Shown piece by piece: positions 47,368 through 57,441 of a DNA stretch of 64,000 nt. Each line of letters begins with the position of its first letter. Within the stretch, counting starts at the first letter, position 1. The notes beneath the pieces are model-generated. The model saw only the letters and a program-made list of their open reading frames with translations, did not search any database and was not told the origin of the DNA. Origin of the DNA: Plantago ovata. Its lineage: Eukaryota; Streptophyta; Magnoliopsida; Lamiales; Plantaginaceae. Both the position numbers and the translations under genes were made by a program. The DNA is taken from positions 75,378,753 through 75,442,752 of the forward strand of contig CM051456.1 of assembly GCA_028274465.1 (NCBI GenBank). The letters run 5' to 3'.

Positions 47368-49490
47368 ATGTGTTTAGGAGATGCTCCCTTGTTGAAGCTG
47401 GAAAACTATAAAAAATGGCGAAATAACATGATGCTACATCTTGAGGCCATTTGTGATGAGATGGTTATTGTCATAAATGATGGACCTATCAAGATCACTA
47501 AATTTGAGAGAAGTTTTCCTCAAAAAACCACAGAAGCTGGAAAGGAAACTATCTTAGGTGAACTAGTCGAGTGAGATGGCTGCCTTAGGAGTTGGAAACC
47601 TCTATTCAGATTCTGAGAAGGTGAAAACCATTATTAGAAGTCTGAACCAATAATGGATCCATACTCAGAATTTCTATTATAATCATGGAATGCCAAATAT
47701 CACACCTACAGAGTTGTTCTCTCATCTTGCTACTGTCAACTACGAGACAAAGCATAGAGAAAATGTGTTTGCTGAAAAATCGCAAAACATTGCTCTTGCC
47801 GCAAAGCCGTCAGCTTCTGAAAAGAAGAATGATAAAGAGCCTGCTGATGAAAATGCTCTAGTTGTTAAAAACATGAAGAAATTCATCAGTAAGGAACTTG
47901 AAAGGCGAAAAGCAAAAGAGAAGCTGAAAAAGCATCTTGGTAACAACTACCATAAATATAAGAATGAAGCTAGCTCGCTGAACAAGCAAGCTCAGCAAGC
48001 AAATTCTTCGGAAGAACCAGCAGTTGGCATTGATCTCTGCTTTTATGGCAAAAAGCCTGGACACTTCAAAGCAAATTGTCCTTTGCTGAAAGGCAAATCT
48101 GCTGAAAAGAAGAAGTTCAAAAGGGCTTTGATTGCCGAAGAAAATAAAAAGCTTCAAGCAAAAATCGATGCGCTTTGCATTGATACAAGTTCTGAAGACA
48201 GTGAGGTAGAGAGCTCAGACACTAAAGATGAAGAAGCCACTCTTGATGTAAAGATTGGCAAGGAAGTTTGTGGAATAGCTATGGAAGCTTATCCAGATGT
48301 GTCAAACTACGAATTCTGCATCATGGCCGGTCACGTAAATTGTCCTACCTCTGACTCTGACTCAAAAAGTGAAGATGATATTGACCTTGATAGAATTCAA
48401 GGAGAAATCGAAAGATTTGAGAAAACTCTGAGCAAACAGAAAGAGAAACTACAGAATGCTGAAACTCTAACTAAGCAAACTACTGAAAAGTATGTTTTGC
48501 TGAAAGAAGAGTCAGAAAAGAAAGATGCTGAAATATTGCATCTCAAGAAGTTAATTGCTGATGCTACAGAGAAGAATTCTCAAATGGCAATAGAATTGGA
48601 AGAGTATTAGTCCTCAATTCTAAAGTTACTTGCTGAAATACAAGAAATGAAAAAGATAAAAAATAAAATCAAATCTTATTCTGATGCGAGTAATACGCTG
48701 ACTGAACTAAACTCTTATATGAGAGACCCATCTCAGAAAGAAGGTTTAGGTGCAACGAAGGTGATGATGTAATAATCTTGAGTAAAGACAAATCACCTAT
48801 TATCTTTGTTCGTGCAACTGATAGTGGTCAACCAGAACTCTATCAGATTGGTCAATCTAAGGTTGCTGAAATATGCAATCAAGTTCCTAAGACCATAAAG
48901 CCCACTGTTGCTACTTAAAGTAACAAGACCTTAAAAGGTAAACAAGTTGCTGAAAAGCAAACTGTTAAGAAAAAGGATGTTGTAAAGCATTCCGCCAAAC
49001 AAGTTGCTGAAAAGAAATTTGTTAAGTCAAAACGCAAGATTACTAAAAGTAATCAGAAGACCTTTGCTGACAAACCTGAATCAAGTAAGGTTGTTGAGAC
49101 AAAAGCTCAAGATTCTCCGAAAAGTGGACTTGGTTTCATAACCAAGCAAAGTCAACTTTTTCATGAGTATAAGCAAAGTCAGCAAAGATACTTCAAAGAG
49201 ATGAACAAAACCAAGCCTAAGAGTTCTGACAAAACTCAAAATGCTAGGACTAGAAGGAACCTTGCCAGAAAAGAACTTACTGAAAAGTATGTTCAGCAAA
49301 AAGGTCAACCGAGCAAGACACCACATCAGAAAGTGGACTTGATTAGCAATGATCAAAAGTCTATGGGCTCAAAACCTTCTAGTTCCTCAGCAAGTAGAAA
49401 ACAAGTCAAAGTTGAAAAACTCAAGACTTGGGTTTCCACTGGACGCTTTCTTGAACATGTTAATGGACATCCAATATTGGATAATTAACT
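47368..49490 (+). pseudogene. gag: SIRE-like gag (A4)
   Basis: Starts MCLGDAPLLKLENYKKWRNNM, matching the LxxxNYxxW start of Copia gag; stop at 47572-47574. It resumes at 47690 (TPTELFSHL) and is open to 48610. The zinc knuckle reads CFYGKKPGHFKANC: the second Cys is replaced by Gly, so zinc binding would be lost. A coiled-coil-like segment (about 48390-48605) follows. From 48611 to 49490 the reading changes frame several times, with a lysine-rich part at 49201-49488. SIRE-type gag proteins are long and this one spans about 2.1 kb. It precedes the protease. Confidence 0.8.
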
Positions 49491-49499
49491 TGTTTTCTC

Positions 49500-49787
49500 T
49501 TGATTGTGCAGACTTCAGCCACGGAGACAAACAATGCAATTTGGCACTTTGACAGTGGTTGTGGAAAGCACATGACTGGCAACAAGAAAAACCTTATAAA
49601 CTATCGACGGTGGTCTAAAGGTCCAAGAATAAGGTTTGCTGGTGGAGGCTTTGGTTCTACTAAAGGTTATGGTGACGTGAAGTTAGGATGCATTATCATT
49701 TCGGGAGTTCTTTATGTCAAAAATCTTAAGTTTAACCTTTTCAGCATGAGTCAATTCGCTGACATACTTCATCAAAATCAAAAGTGA
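49500..49787 (+). pseudogene. pro: SIRE-like protease (A4)
   Basis: Active-site motif FDSGCGKHMTG (about 49548-49580) in the typical context WHFDSGC; followed by the flap-like GGGFGSTKGYGDV and LKFNLFSMSQ. The frame breaks at TGA 49785-49787, where the following sequence continues in another phase. Confidence 0.85.
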
Positions 49788-50216
49788 TGAATGTAAACTT
49801 ATAGACGTTGAGACAAAGAAGGTTATTATGGTTGCTAGAAGATCAGGAGGTTTGTATATTGTAAATTGGTCTTGAGCAATCATTGAAAAATGCCTTGTCT
49901 CAGATCATGATTGCCTTACGGAAAAAGCATGGTTCTGGCATAAACGAACAAGTCACCTAAACTTCAAGACGCTGAATAAGCTGTCTAAAAAGGCACTTGT
50001 AGTTGGATTACCTAAGGTTACTTCTAAGAAGGATGGTGTTTGCAATGCATGTCAGCAAGGAAAGCAAACCAAATCTTCTTTCCAGAACAAGGCAGTACCG
50101 TCAACTACAAAACCTTTACAACTCTTGCACGTAGACTTGTTTGAATCTTCTTCATTTAGCTATGCTGATAAGAAGTATGTTCTGGTGGTGATAGATGACT
50201 ATTCAAGATTCACTTG
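49788..50216 (+). pseudogene. int: SIRE-like pre-integrase and integrase start (A4)
   Basis: Zinc-binding HHCC elements WHKRTSHLNF (about 49935) and CNACQQGKQ (about 50042) are intact, followed by HVDLFESSS and IDDYSRFT. Truncated by insertion of G3. It is the best copy of this part in the window and serves as the reference that shows where B1 interrupts A1 and where A1 interrupts A3. Confidence 0.87.
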
Positions 50217-51640
50217 TGATGACAGTGTTTTTTACACTATCATTCGAGTCTTTTTCCACCAATTTAGCTATCCTCTAGCATGAATGTTAGTGCATTTTAT
50301 TAGAATAGTGTCACGTTTCCCTTTTCTTTTGATATTTTCAGGTTTTAGGTGAAAAACGCATTTTTGGATAGGAATTATGGCGAAACCTTGAAATTTTGGT
50401 GCAACAAGATCACCCGTGGTGTGTCAAGGGGCTCAAAACCATGCCCAAGGCCAAGGAGAACATGAAATATTCGAGATATCTTGTATGAGGCGGAAACGGT
50501 AGTTCATTCGGAGTTCGGATGAAGATTTTGGAGCCTTTGAAGTGATATTCCATTTGCATAGTCTTAGTATTTTGGGCACCAGTCTTTCATACGATATTGG
50601 ATTGGGATGAGGTTACAACCTACACGTCGCTAACTCAAAGAGCTATCCAACGATGGGTCTTACGTGCCAATCCGAGTTTGGACGCGCCTGGAATCTCTGT
50701 TTGAATTTAGAAGAAACTTGCTGCCCGTGGGAGGCGGTTCGCCCGGCACCCGGGGCGGTGCGCCCGACATTGCGGCAGAACTTATATATATGTTTCCTAA
50801 CTGTGTTTTTTCATATAACTCATTCATATTTTGAGAGACCAAAACCCTAGAGATTGTTCTGGGTATTCTTAGCTTAGATACAACTTTTCTTATCTATTTT
50901 GGAGCATAGCATAGAGATTTGGACAACAATTCATATCACTTGCTTGTGAGTTTAAGCAATTCACCGGAGATTGACAACCTTCGTTGGTAACTTGTATCTC
51001 ACGATTTTCCTTCTTTTATTTATTCAATTCAACATGTTTTCATTGATTCTTGCTTTGATTATTATCGTTGATTGCAATTTACATATGAGTAGCTAAATCT
51101 AAGGTTGGTGATAGTATTTGAATTCGTAGCTAGGGTTCGTATTATGCATGATTGAGTTTCTGAGTCTTTTACTTGTTTAATTATCTTAATTCGATTCTTT
51201 GATCCGACTAAGCCATATATCTTCGTAGAAAAAGTGTTAGAAACACTAGGATAATTCAAGATCATCGATTCGATTATATATAATTTGCAAGTACTGCTTG
51301 AACTAAGACTGACAACCTTAGCCAAGTATTAGTATAGATAGAAAGCTTTCAAAATACACGTCTACAAATCTTTCTTTGCTGTTTGTAAATCGAATTACTT
51401 TTAAGGCAGTACGAGTTGCACTTTCATGCATAATTAGAACTTGATGCTTAGAACGAGCATATTATCACCAGCTTGTTTAGCTTGTTGCACTTTCATGCAT
51501 AATTAGAACTTTCATGCATAATTAGAACTCCTTTTTACTCTTTAGCTTGTTTATTTTCAGCATTCAATTTCCAGGATATAGTAATCTAGTTGTCTAGTGT
51601 AGAAGTTGGGTTCCAAATTTTGGTCAGAACTAACAGGACT
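50217..51640 (+). repeat. 5' LTR of G3 (right limit uncertain)
   Basis: Similar in order to the G1 LTR: TGATGA start, GTGTCACGTTTC, GC-rich hairpins (50731-50775), TATATATATG about 50783, CAACCTTCGTTGGTAACTTG (50978 region), GAGTAGCTAAAT. The last third is poorly alignable and contains a local duplication of TTTCATGCATAATTAGAAC (about 51424-51530). Confidence 0.65.
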
Positions 51641-52615
51641 GATTTTTGGTTTTGAGTTATATCCTTTCCCAGATATCCAGGTATGACGTCCTTGAGGGCT
51701 CGCATGACCCACAATTCTCGCAAGTTAGGAGAGGATCAGCTATATACTTGGAGGATGAGCTAACGGGGTATGAGGTGACAAGTTCTGTGGTAAGGAGCAT
51801 ACCAAGGTTTGAGGAAGAAGTAGGGATGAATCCACTGAGTTTTTATTCGATCCTATGAGGAAGAGATAGCTAGAATTCCAGCTAAGGGGTTTACGGAGGA
51901 CCAAATATGCAGGAAATTATTTTCCTTCGCCTTGGGGTATGAACCGAGACTTTGGATTACAAGGTTGGTACCGGGATCACTGAGGACTTGGGACCAAGTA
52001 GTAGAGTTCTTAGCGCGATTCATGCCATACCAAGAGACAATGGCCTTGCAAGGAAGGATTGAAATCTTCAAGCAAGAAGAAGATGAGCGGTTTTGTGACA
52101 CCTACGATCGGTTTGAGCGGTATAAGCGAGAGTGCCCCCATCACCGTTTCGACGATGGGGAGTTGATTTGGCATTTTGTTGGTGGGTTACGCGATGAGGT
52201 TAGGCTTAGAGTAGATGGGTTGTGCGGAGGGTTGGAAGATTGCACGGTTGAAGAGGCAGAAAAGGTCTTCCGTAATTACGCCAGAGGATCCGCATAGTCA
52301 GAGAGACTAACACCACGTCACATCGCCAGTGAGAGGCTAGATCAAAGTGGAAGTGAAAGTTTATCTGAGGAGTTCCGAGAAGATGAAGATGATATCAGTG
52401 AGGAGGATGAACTTGCAATCTATGCAGGAGTTAAAGCCACTAAGAGTATATTTGAGATCGCACATTCAAAACAAGTTGAACAGAACCTCTAGATAGCACA
52501 AGTTTTGAAGGGGTAGCAGTAACTGAGCGATAAATAGAGGAAGTCAGTTCGTTAGAGTGTGAGAAGGTCGAAAAATTCAACACACAAGAGCCGGGAGACG
52601 AAAACCCAGGGGACG
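51641..52615 (+). pseudogene. gag: Gypsy gag (G3)
   Basis: A gag domain is recognisable from FTEDQICRKLFSFALG to GSLRTWDQVVEFLARFMP and ERYKRECPHH...GLRDEVRLRVDGL (51885-52297), the same fold as in G1/G2 but with low identity. TAG at 52295-52297 and frame changes at about 51858 interrupt it. Residues further on are acidic (SEEFREDEDDISEEDE). No start codon could be fixed. It would form the particle shell of the element. Confidence 0.75.
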
Positions 52616-52830
52616 CCTCACAAGACGTGAGGGGCGGTCCGCCTGGTGTGGGGGGCGGTGCGCCCCCCACGTCCAGAGAGGGCGGGGACCCCCTGCCACT
52701 CCCTGGCGCACCGCCGGGAGTGGGGGGCGGTCCGCCGCGTACGGCCAGTGGGGAAGGATCCCCACTGCCCACCCCGGGCGGTCCGCCAGGCGTGGGAGGC
52801 GGTCCGCCGTGGACCGCCAAGGAGCTGGAC
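52616..52830 (+). repeat. GC-rich hairpin array inside G3 gag
   Basis: Repeated GGCG-GTC-CGCC units (52633-52643, about 52726-52736, 52777-52787, 52799-52808 region) plus a perfect 10-bp stem with loop GTG at 52648-52670 and an inverted GGCG-CAC-CGCC at about 52704. Translates as Gly/Pro-rich GGPPGVGGG repeats. Over 75 percent G+C in an otherwise A/T-rich window. Confidence 0.7.
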
Positions 52831-53243
52831 GACCCAACTCCCCGATTTCAATTGCCACCGATGTTTTTCATGATACGGAGCCCGTTCCAGCTGTTACTAC
52901 CGAGGTCCCTGAGTTCGAGGAAGTAAACCTACTCCTCCGAAGTGGGAAGGTAACTAAAATCCCTAATTTCGTACGTCCAAAACATGTTAAATCTACTGTG
53001 ACTAACAATGCAGGGACAAGCAAGGAAAATGAAGTAGGTGAAGGCTCCACAGACCCTCCGGTGCAAGACAATGAAGACGGCGACAACAATGGGGATAAGG
53101 GGGAGACACCCAATATTGTGGAGGGACTTCATAAGTCTCCCAACCCTTATGTGCCCCCAAAACCTCACATGCCATTCCCTGGTAGGATCAAACCCGCCAA
53201 GAAAGATATACAGGAGTCATCGCTATTCAAGCTCCTCTCTAAA
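52831..53243 (+). pseudogene. Gypsy gag-protease linker (G3)
   Basis: In one frame: EVNLLLRSGKVTKIP, an acidic stretch, then NPYVPPKPHMPFPGRIKPAKKD, sequence patterns typical of the region between gag and protease in large plant Gypsy elements. It ends where CACTACAAG of C1 starts, after LLSK. The protease itself is not reached. Confidence 0.7.
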
Positions 53244-53452
53244 CACTACAAGAAAAACCGAATATAGCGACGGATTTGATCCGTTTCTATATGTAAGTGA
53301 TCCGTCGCTAAATGCCATTAGCGACGGATAGTCCGTCGCTAAGTAGGACGTCACGAAAAGTGGCGTCGCTAACTTAAAAAGCGACGGATGATGTCATCCG
53401 TCCCTATATTTAGCGACGGATAAATGTATACGTCGCTATTTTCATCGTTGAC

Positions 53453-54853
53453 TGATGAACGTATTTTTGACGCGTTCATATTGTCTTTTTTACCTTCTTT
53501 TGCTATCTTTTAGCCTTGTTTTTTTGGTTAGTTTTTTAGAATAGTGTCACGTTTTGTGTTTTCTGCATTTTCAGGAACTTAGGTTTGAAATGGCGTTTTT
53601 GGAGCTAAAAACGAGCTTTTTTGATAGAAAATGGCCCCGTTGAAGTTCCTTGATCTCCATGGCTTGTTCGTGAGTGTTTGAGCATCAATAAGCATCGAGA
53701 AGGATGAGTCCAAGGCACCCGAGGGCCGTGCGAGGGAAAAAAGATTGAGTTTGAAGACAAAAATGTGCCTAGGAGCCAAGCTAAGCGCCTGGAATAGTGA
53801 AGCGCTCCGCTTCATTTTCCAGGAGCTTTGGCACAGAAGCCAATCGAAGCGCTTGGAGGGCCAAAGCACTTCGCTTGCCAAGCGCTCCGCTTGGCCTCTC
53901 CAAGCGGTCCGCTTGGCAGCGGTTACGTTTTCGGATTTTCCTTCTTAGATCTGATCTTCAGTCATTTTTTGAAGATTTTTGAACTGTAGCTTCGTTTTGT
54001 AGAGCTCCTAAGCCCCAAAACTCAGAGAAAACTCAGATTACATTGTATTTTAGCTTGAGATTCTAGATTTTGATTGGAATTCATCCTTTGTAATCATCTA
54101 CGGAGAGGTTTTCTGTGATTTCCATCGATTAGTGACAGCTTTGGTGGTAACTTGTATCACTCTCTTGTCTTGTAGTTTGATATGATGTATTCTGATTATT
54201 ATTCATATGAATTGATGTCTATGTTGATGAATATGAGTAGCAAAATCTTTTGTGTTGGTGGTAGAATGTAGAATATGCATGCTATGGGTTATGTTTATGC
54301 TTACATGAGATTGTGATTCCATCTTGCTGCAAATTCCTTCATATGATTCTTAGTTGCCTATAAAATATATTCGAATTAAGTATAGTGACAAACTCTTGGT
54401 CAATGAAAGCTATAGGATTGTATGTTAGAGATTTGCAGCATGCTAGATAAATGGTGTTAGTGACAAGCACCTCTAAAGTATTGATAGTGGTCTTTTATGA
54501 TGTGTGTCTTGAAAGTTACCTAGACGAGTTGCTTAGCAGACTTGATCGAAGGTTTTACGCATTGAACTTGTGAGCATATTCGTAACCCATGCATGTGTAT
54601 TTGATTTCTACCACCAACCGTTTTCCAAACTTGATTACAACAATCTGATTTCTCGTTGCTTTGTTCAAAGAAAACGATTCTATAAACATTTGAACTCGTT
54701 GACTGAAATTACTAGCAAAAACCTCAAGCAAAGCCACGTTAGGTCCCGAGAGAACGACACTTGGGGACAACTTGCCATTGCACTCTAGTTTGTGTAGTGA
54801 TAAGTGTTCTTAGGCTTTTAAACAAATTTAATTGGTGAAAAACGACATCATCA
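53453..54853 (+). mobile_element. Solo Gypsy LTR S1
   Basis: 1401 bp, TGATGAACG...CATCATCA with perfect duplication TTGAC (53448-53452 and 54854-54858). No interior, so it arose by LTR-LTR recombination. It shares TTTTAGAATAGTGTCACGTTT with the G1-G3 LTRs but is otherwise diverged. Carries hairpins TGAAGCG-CTC-CGCTTCA (53798-53814), GCCAAGCG-CTC-CGCTTGGC (53877-53895) and CCAAGCG-GTC-CGCTTGG (53900-53916). Confidence 0.92.
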
Positions 54854-54994
54854 TTGACCAAACTTGAGACGGATAATTGACCTGTCCCTACAATATGGCG
54901 ACGGATGATTTTATCCGTCGCTATATTTATAGAACACGTGTCAGGGTTAGGTCACTGAGATTTGGCGACGGATGATTTTATTCGTCGCTAACTA

Positions 54995-55238
54995 GTCTGG
55001 AATTTTTTTTATTTGTTTATTTATTTATTGTATTTTAATTTTTTTTGGTAGTTCTGCACCGCAAATACAAAAACATTATATACAAAAATAAAATTTGTTC
55101 TAAGCATTAATAAAATGAAAGTACTAATTGTCCTAAGTAAATTAAAGGAACATGAAAAAAAATCATTCGAAATAGAAAAAAATTGTTCGAAAAATAAAAA
55201 AAAGAGAACTACTGCTGAGTATCTGGGGGGCATCGGCA
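54995..55238. other. CACTA non-coding stretch
   Basis: A/T-rich sequence followed by GCATCGG-type microsatellite; no credible gene seen. Confidence 0.6.
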
Positions 55239-55436
55239 TTAGGGGGGCATCGGCATCGGCATCGAACATGAAGAAGTCGGGAGGTTCAGCTCCACGGGGG
55301 GAGGGGGGGCATACTGCTCCATGAGCCACTCGATGAATCTTTTGAATCCATGCCTCATCCTGTCCTGCTCTGTCCTCAACCGATGGACAATCGCCTTCAG
55401 CTGCTGCTGCTCCTGGAGGAACTCGGGAGGCACATC
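55239..55436 (-). pseudogene. C-terminal fragment of a CACTA-encoded protein (C1)
   Basis: Minus-strand frame beginning inside the B2 junction: PPEFLQEQQQLKAIVHRLRT, then EWLMEQYAPPPP and a low-complexity end. The pattern resembles C-terminal ends of plant transposase-like or accessory proteins of En/Spm elements. Only about 65 residues are present before interruption by B2. Position next to the element end fits. Identification is by pattern only. Confidence 0.45.
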
Positions 55437-57428
55437 TGATAGTGTATATGTCCTAGAGACAGTCCTTACTAAGCGCATAGTGCCCTTATAGAGGGCATAT
55501 ATGTACTATTACACAGGTCAACGTAATATAATATATGTTTGTTGCATTTTACTATTGAGTATCGCTTTCATATTTATATTACACCAGACATGCAGCATGC
55601 CATATCTCTATTACTGTCTGTATTGATATTAAACATGTCCCCTCGGATAGATGACCGATCACACAGATAGTGGGAGCTATGTGAGTTATCATCTATCCCA
55701 AACTCTCCCTAGTCCAGGTTCATCTCGGATGTAGGGGTATGAATGAACCAGACGAGACTAATATGCGTGGAGGTTATACTTGTTGGAGCAAGTGTGAGCC
55801 GATCCCATGGCCACGGAATGGATTGTTGGACAATCGAGAAACGTTCCCATAACTTCGCATAGTTGTTCGAAGAAGGATTATCGAACAATGGAAGTACCCA
55901 CCGGACACTCCCATCGATGTATACTCTACACCGAAGTGTCTATGGGAACCAGTAAGTTGTCGAAGTGATGCCAGTCGTCCTTTGTACTTACAGGACTTTA
56001 TCATCACATTTGTTTCCCCATATCCTTGGTGGACCCGTCGATGTCAGCTCTGAATAAGCAGCTGACCTAAGACACGATCCAGGATTATGGCTACATACAA
56101 ATGGGGATGATAAGTGATTCTGTGAAGGATTCATCTCTCAAGTGTAGCACAGGAGAGCACTGCTCATAGTCTTCATAGTTGTTTTGGTAAAGTCACTGGC
56201 CAGTGCAAATGATATATTATGATGGTAATAAGTATATCTTAACCAAGCAACTCCCTGAGACGCCCGTGGATGTATTATTGGGATAGACACTTCATCGATT
56301 CTAGATACATTCGAGCAAATCAGATGAAGGGACGTTACCATCGCCGCGTTGAGCGCAACAGGCTTCGCAACGAAAGGGTTAGCTTAGGACTTGCTTAATA
56401 CGATGAGGCCCTATGGGTCACACTATGTGGTGATTCAGCTTATCAGAATATCCTTGAAGATGGAATCGCAATTAATTTGGAATTAATTGTGATTGATGGA
56501 TTATAATTGATTTGGAATTAATTATAATATTTGGTGGCTCAATTAATGATTTGGAATTATTAATTGAATTGGCTAATTAATTGTATTTTATGTAAATACA
56601 ATTAAAGATTATATTTTGGAAATATAATAGAGGTTTGATTAGAAAGGATATGTTAATTTAGAATTAACATATTCACTTGGGCAAAATCTACTTGGAGTTT
56701 GAATTGCCTTAGAAATATAAGTGGGTCCCAAAATTGGGACCCACCTCCCGTAGGACTGGGCGCGCGCATGGATAAGGTAGGGGAAGGAGTTCGACTCCTT
56801 CCTCTATTAGAAGTCCAAGGGATAAGTTAGATTTTCCTGATTGAGTTTTCATTTGATTGGGAATGAATCTAGACTTGATATTGGTTTCCTTGTGCGATAA
56901 GAATTAGATTCTTATTCCTTTACGAAGTCTAATTGCTTATGCTTTAGGCTTCTATTGACTACTATATATAGTAGACTATTAGAGAGATTTGGATACAGTT
57001 TTGCACACAGTTATTCTACCCAGTTTTCTTAGAGAAAATAAAAAGCTCTCCCCTCCTCTAAGCCACCCGCGCGCGCCACCTCACCGGAGGAATCGCCGCC
57101 CCGTCTTCTTGGTCACACAAAAGAATATCCTAGCATTCTTCCGATAGGCTGTTCATCCGTGGATACCAAGGTTGAGGTTCTAGCTGGAAACTAACTCTTA
57201 TTGTCTTGCAGATAATCAGAGTATTGCAGATATCTTCGACTTCGGCGAAGGAGAAGATACACCGGATTATTACGAAGACTTGGAAGCTGCTTTGGAAGTA
57301 AGGTTAGTCTTCTAATTGAAGTGTTTATATATATACGACATATGCATAATCAATCAACCTGTATGTTAAGAAATTTTTTGAAATTCCGTTGCGTACCCTA
57401 GGGGTAACTCTGACCATATTTTCTTACA
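55437..57428 (+). repeat. 5' LTR of Copia B2
   Basis: 1992 bp, TGATAGTG...TTCTTACA. Compared with 11038-13111 it lacks about 80 bp between GGTTAGCTT and AGGACTTGC (near 56383). The hairpin cascade is at 56468-56743; the TATA palindrome is near 56958. Confidence 0.93.
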
Positions 57429-57429
57429 G

Positions 57430-57441
57430 TGGTATCAGAGC
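57430..57441 (+). other. Primer binding site of B2 (initiator tRNA-Met)
   Basis: TGGTATCAGAGC one base after the LTR. Confidence 0.92.

Larger units (their letters stand above)
47255..50216 (+). mobile_element. SIRE-like Copia element A4, 5' part
   Basis: PBS, gag, protease and pre-integrase in order, then cut at 50216 by Gypsy G3 (ACTTG at 50212-50216 is the predicted duplicated target). The continuation lies right of the window. Confidence 0.85.
50217..53243 (+). mobile_element. Gypsy element G3, 5' part
   Basis: Starts TGATGACAG and is related to the sense strand of the G1/G2 LTR (shared TTAGAATAGTGTCACGTTTC around 50315). It is on the plus strand and more diverged than G1/G2. LTR, then gag sequence to 53243, where the CACTA element C1 begins. 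I could not find a clear LTR end or PBS, so the LTR/interior junction is uncertain or deleted. Confidence 0.8.
53244..55436 (-). mobile_element. CACTA (En/Spm-type) transposon C1, one end
   Basis: Starts with the classical terminus CACTACAAGAAAAA at 53244 directly after AAA (53241-53243, possible 3-bp target duplication). Subterminal GCGACGGAT repeats in both orientations (53270-53440, resuming at 54895-54995) are typical. The other end lies beyond the window. Two insertions split it: solo LTR S1 and Copia B2. The coding sense is minus, so this is its 3' end. Confidence 0.88.

Noticed and set aside
52440..52873. Proline/glycine-rich proteins in several frames on both strands
   Set aside because: They are alternative readings of the GC-rich hairpin array; only the plus-strand gag frame fits the element.
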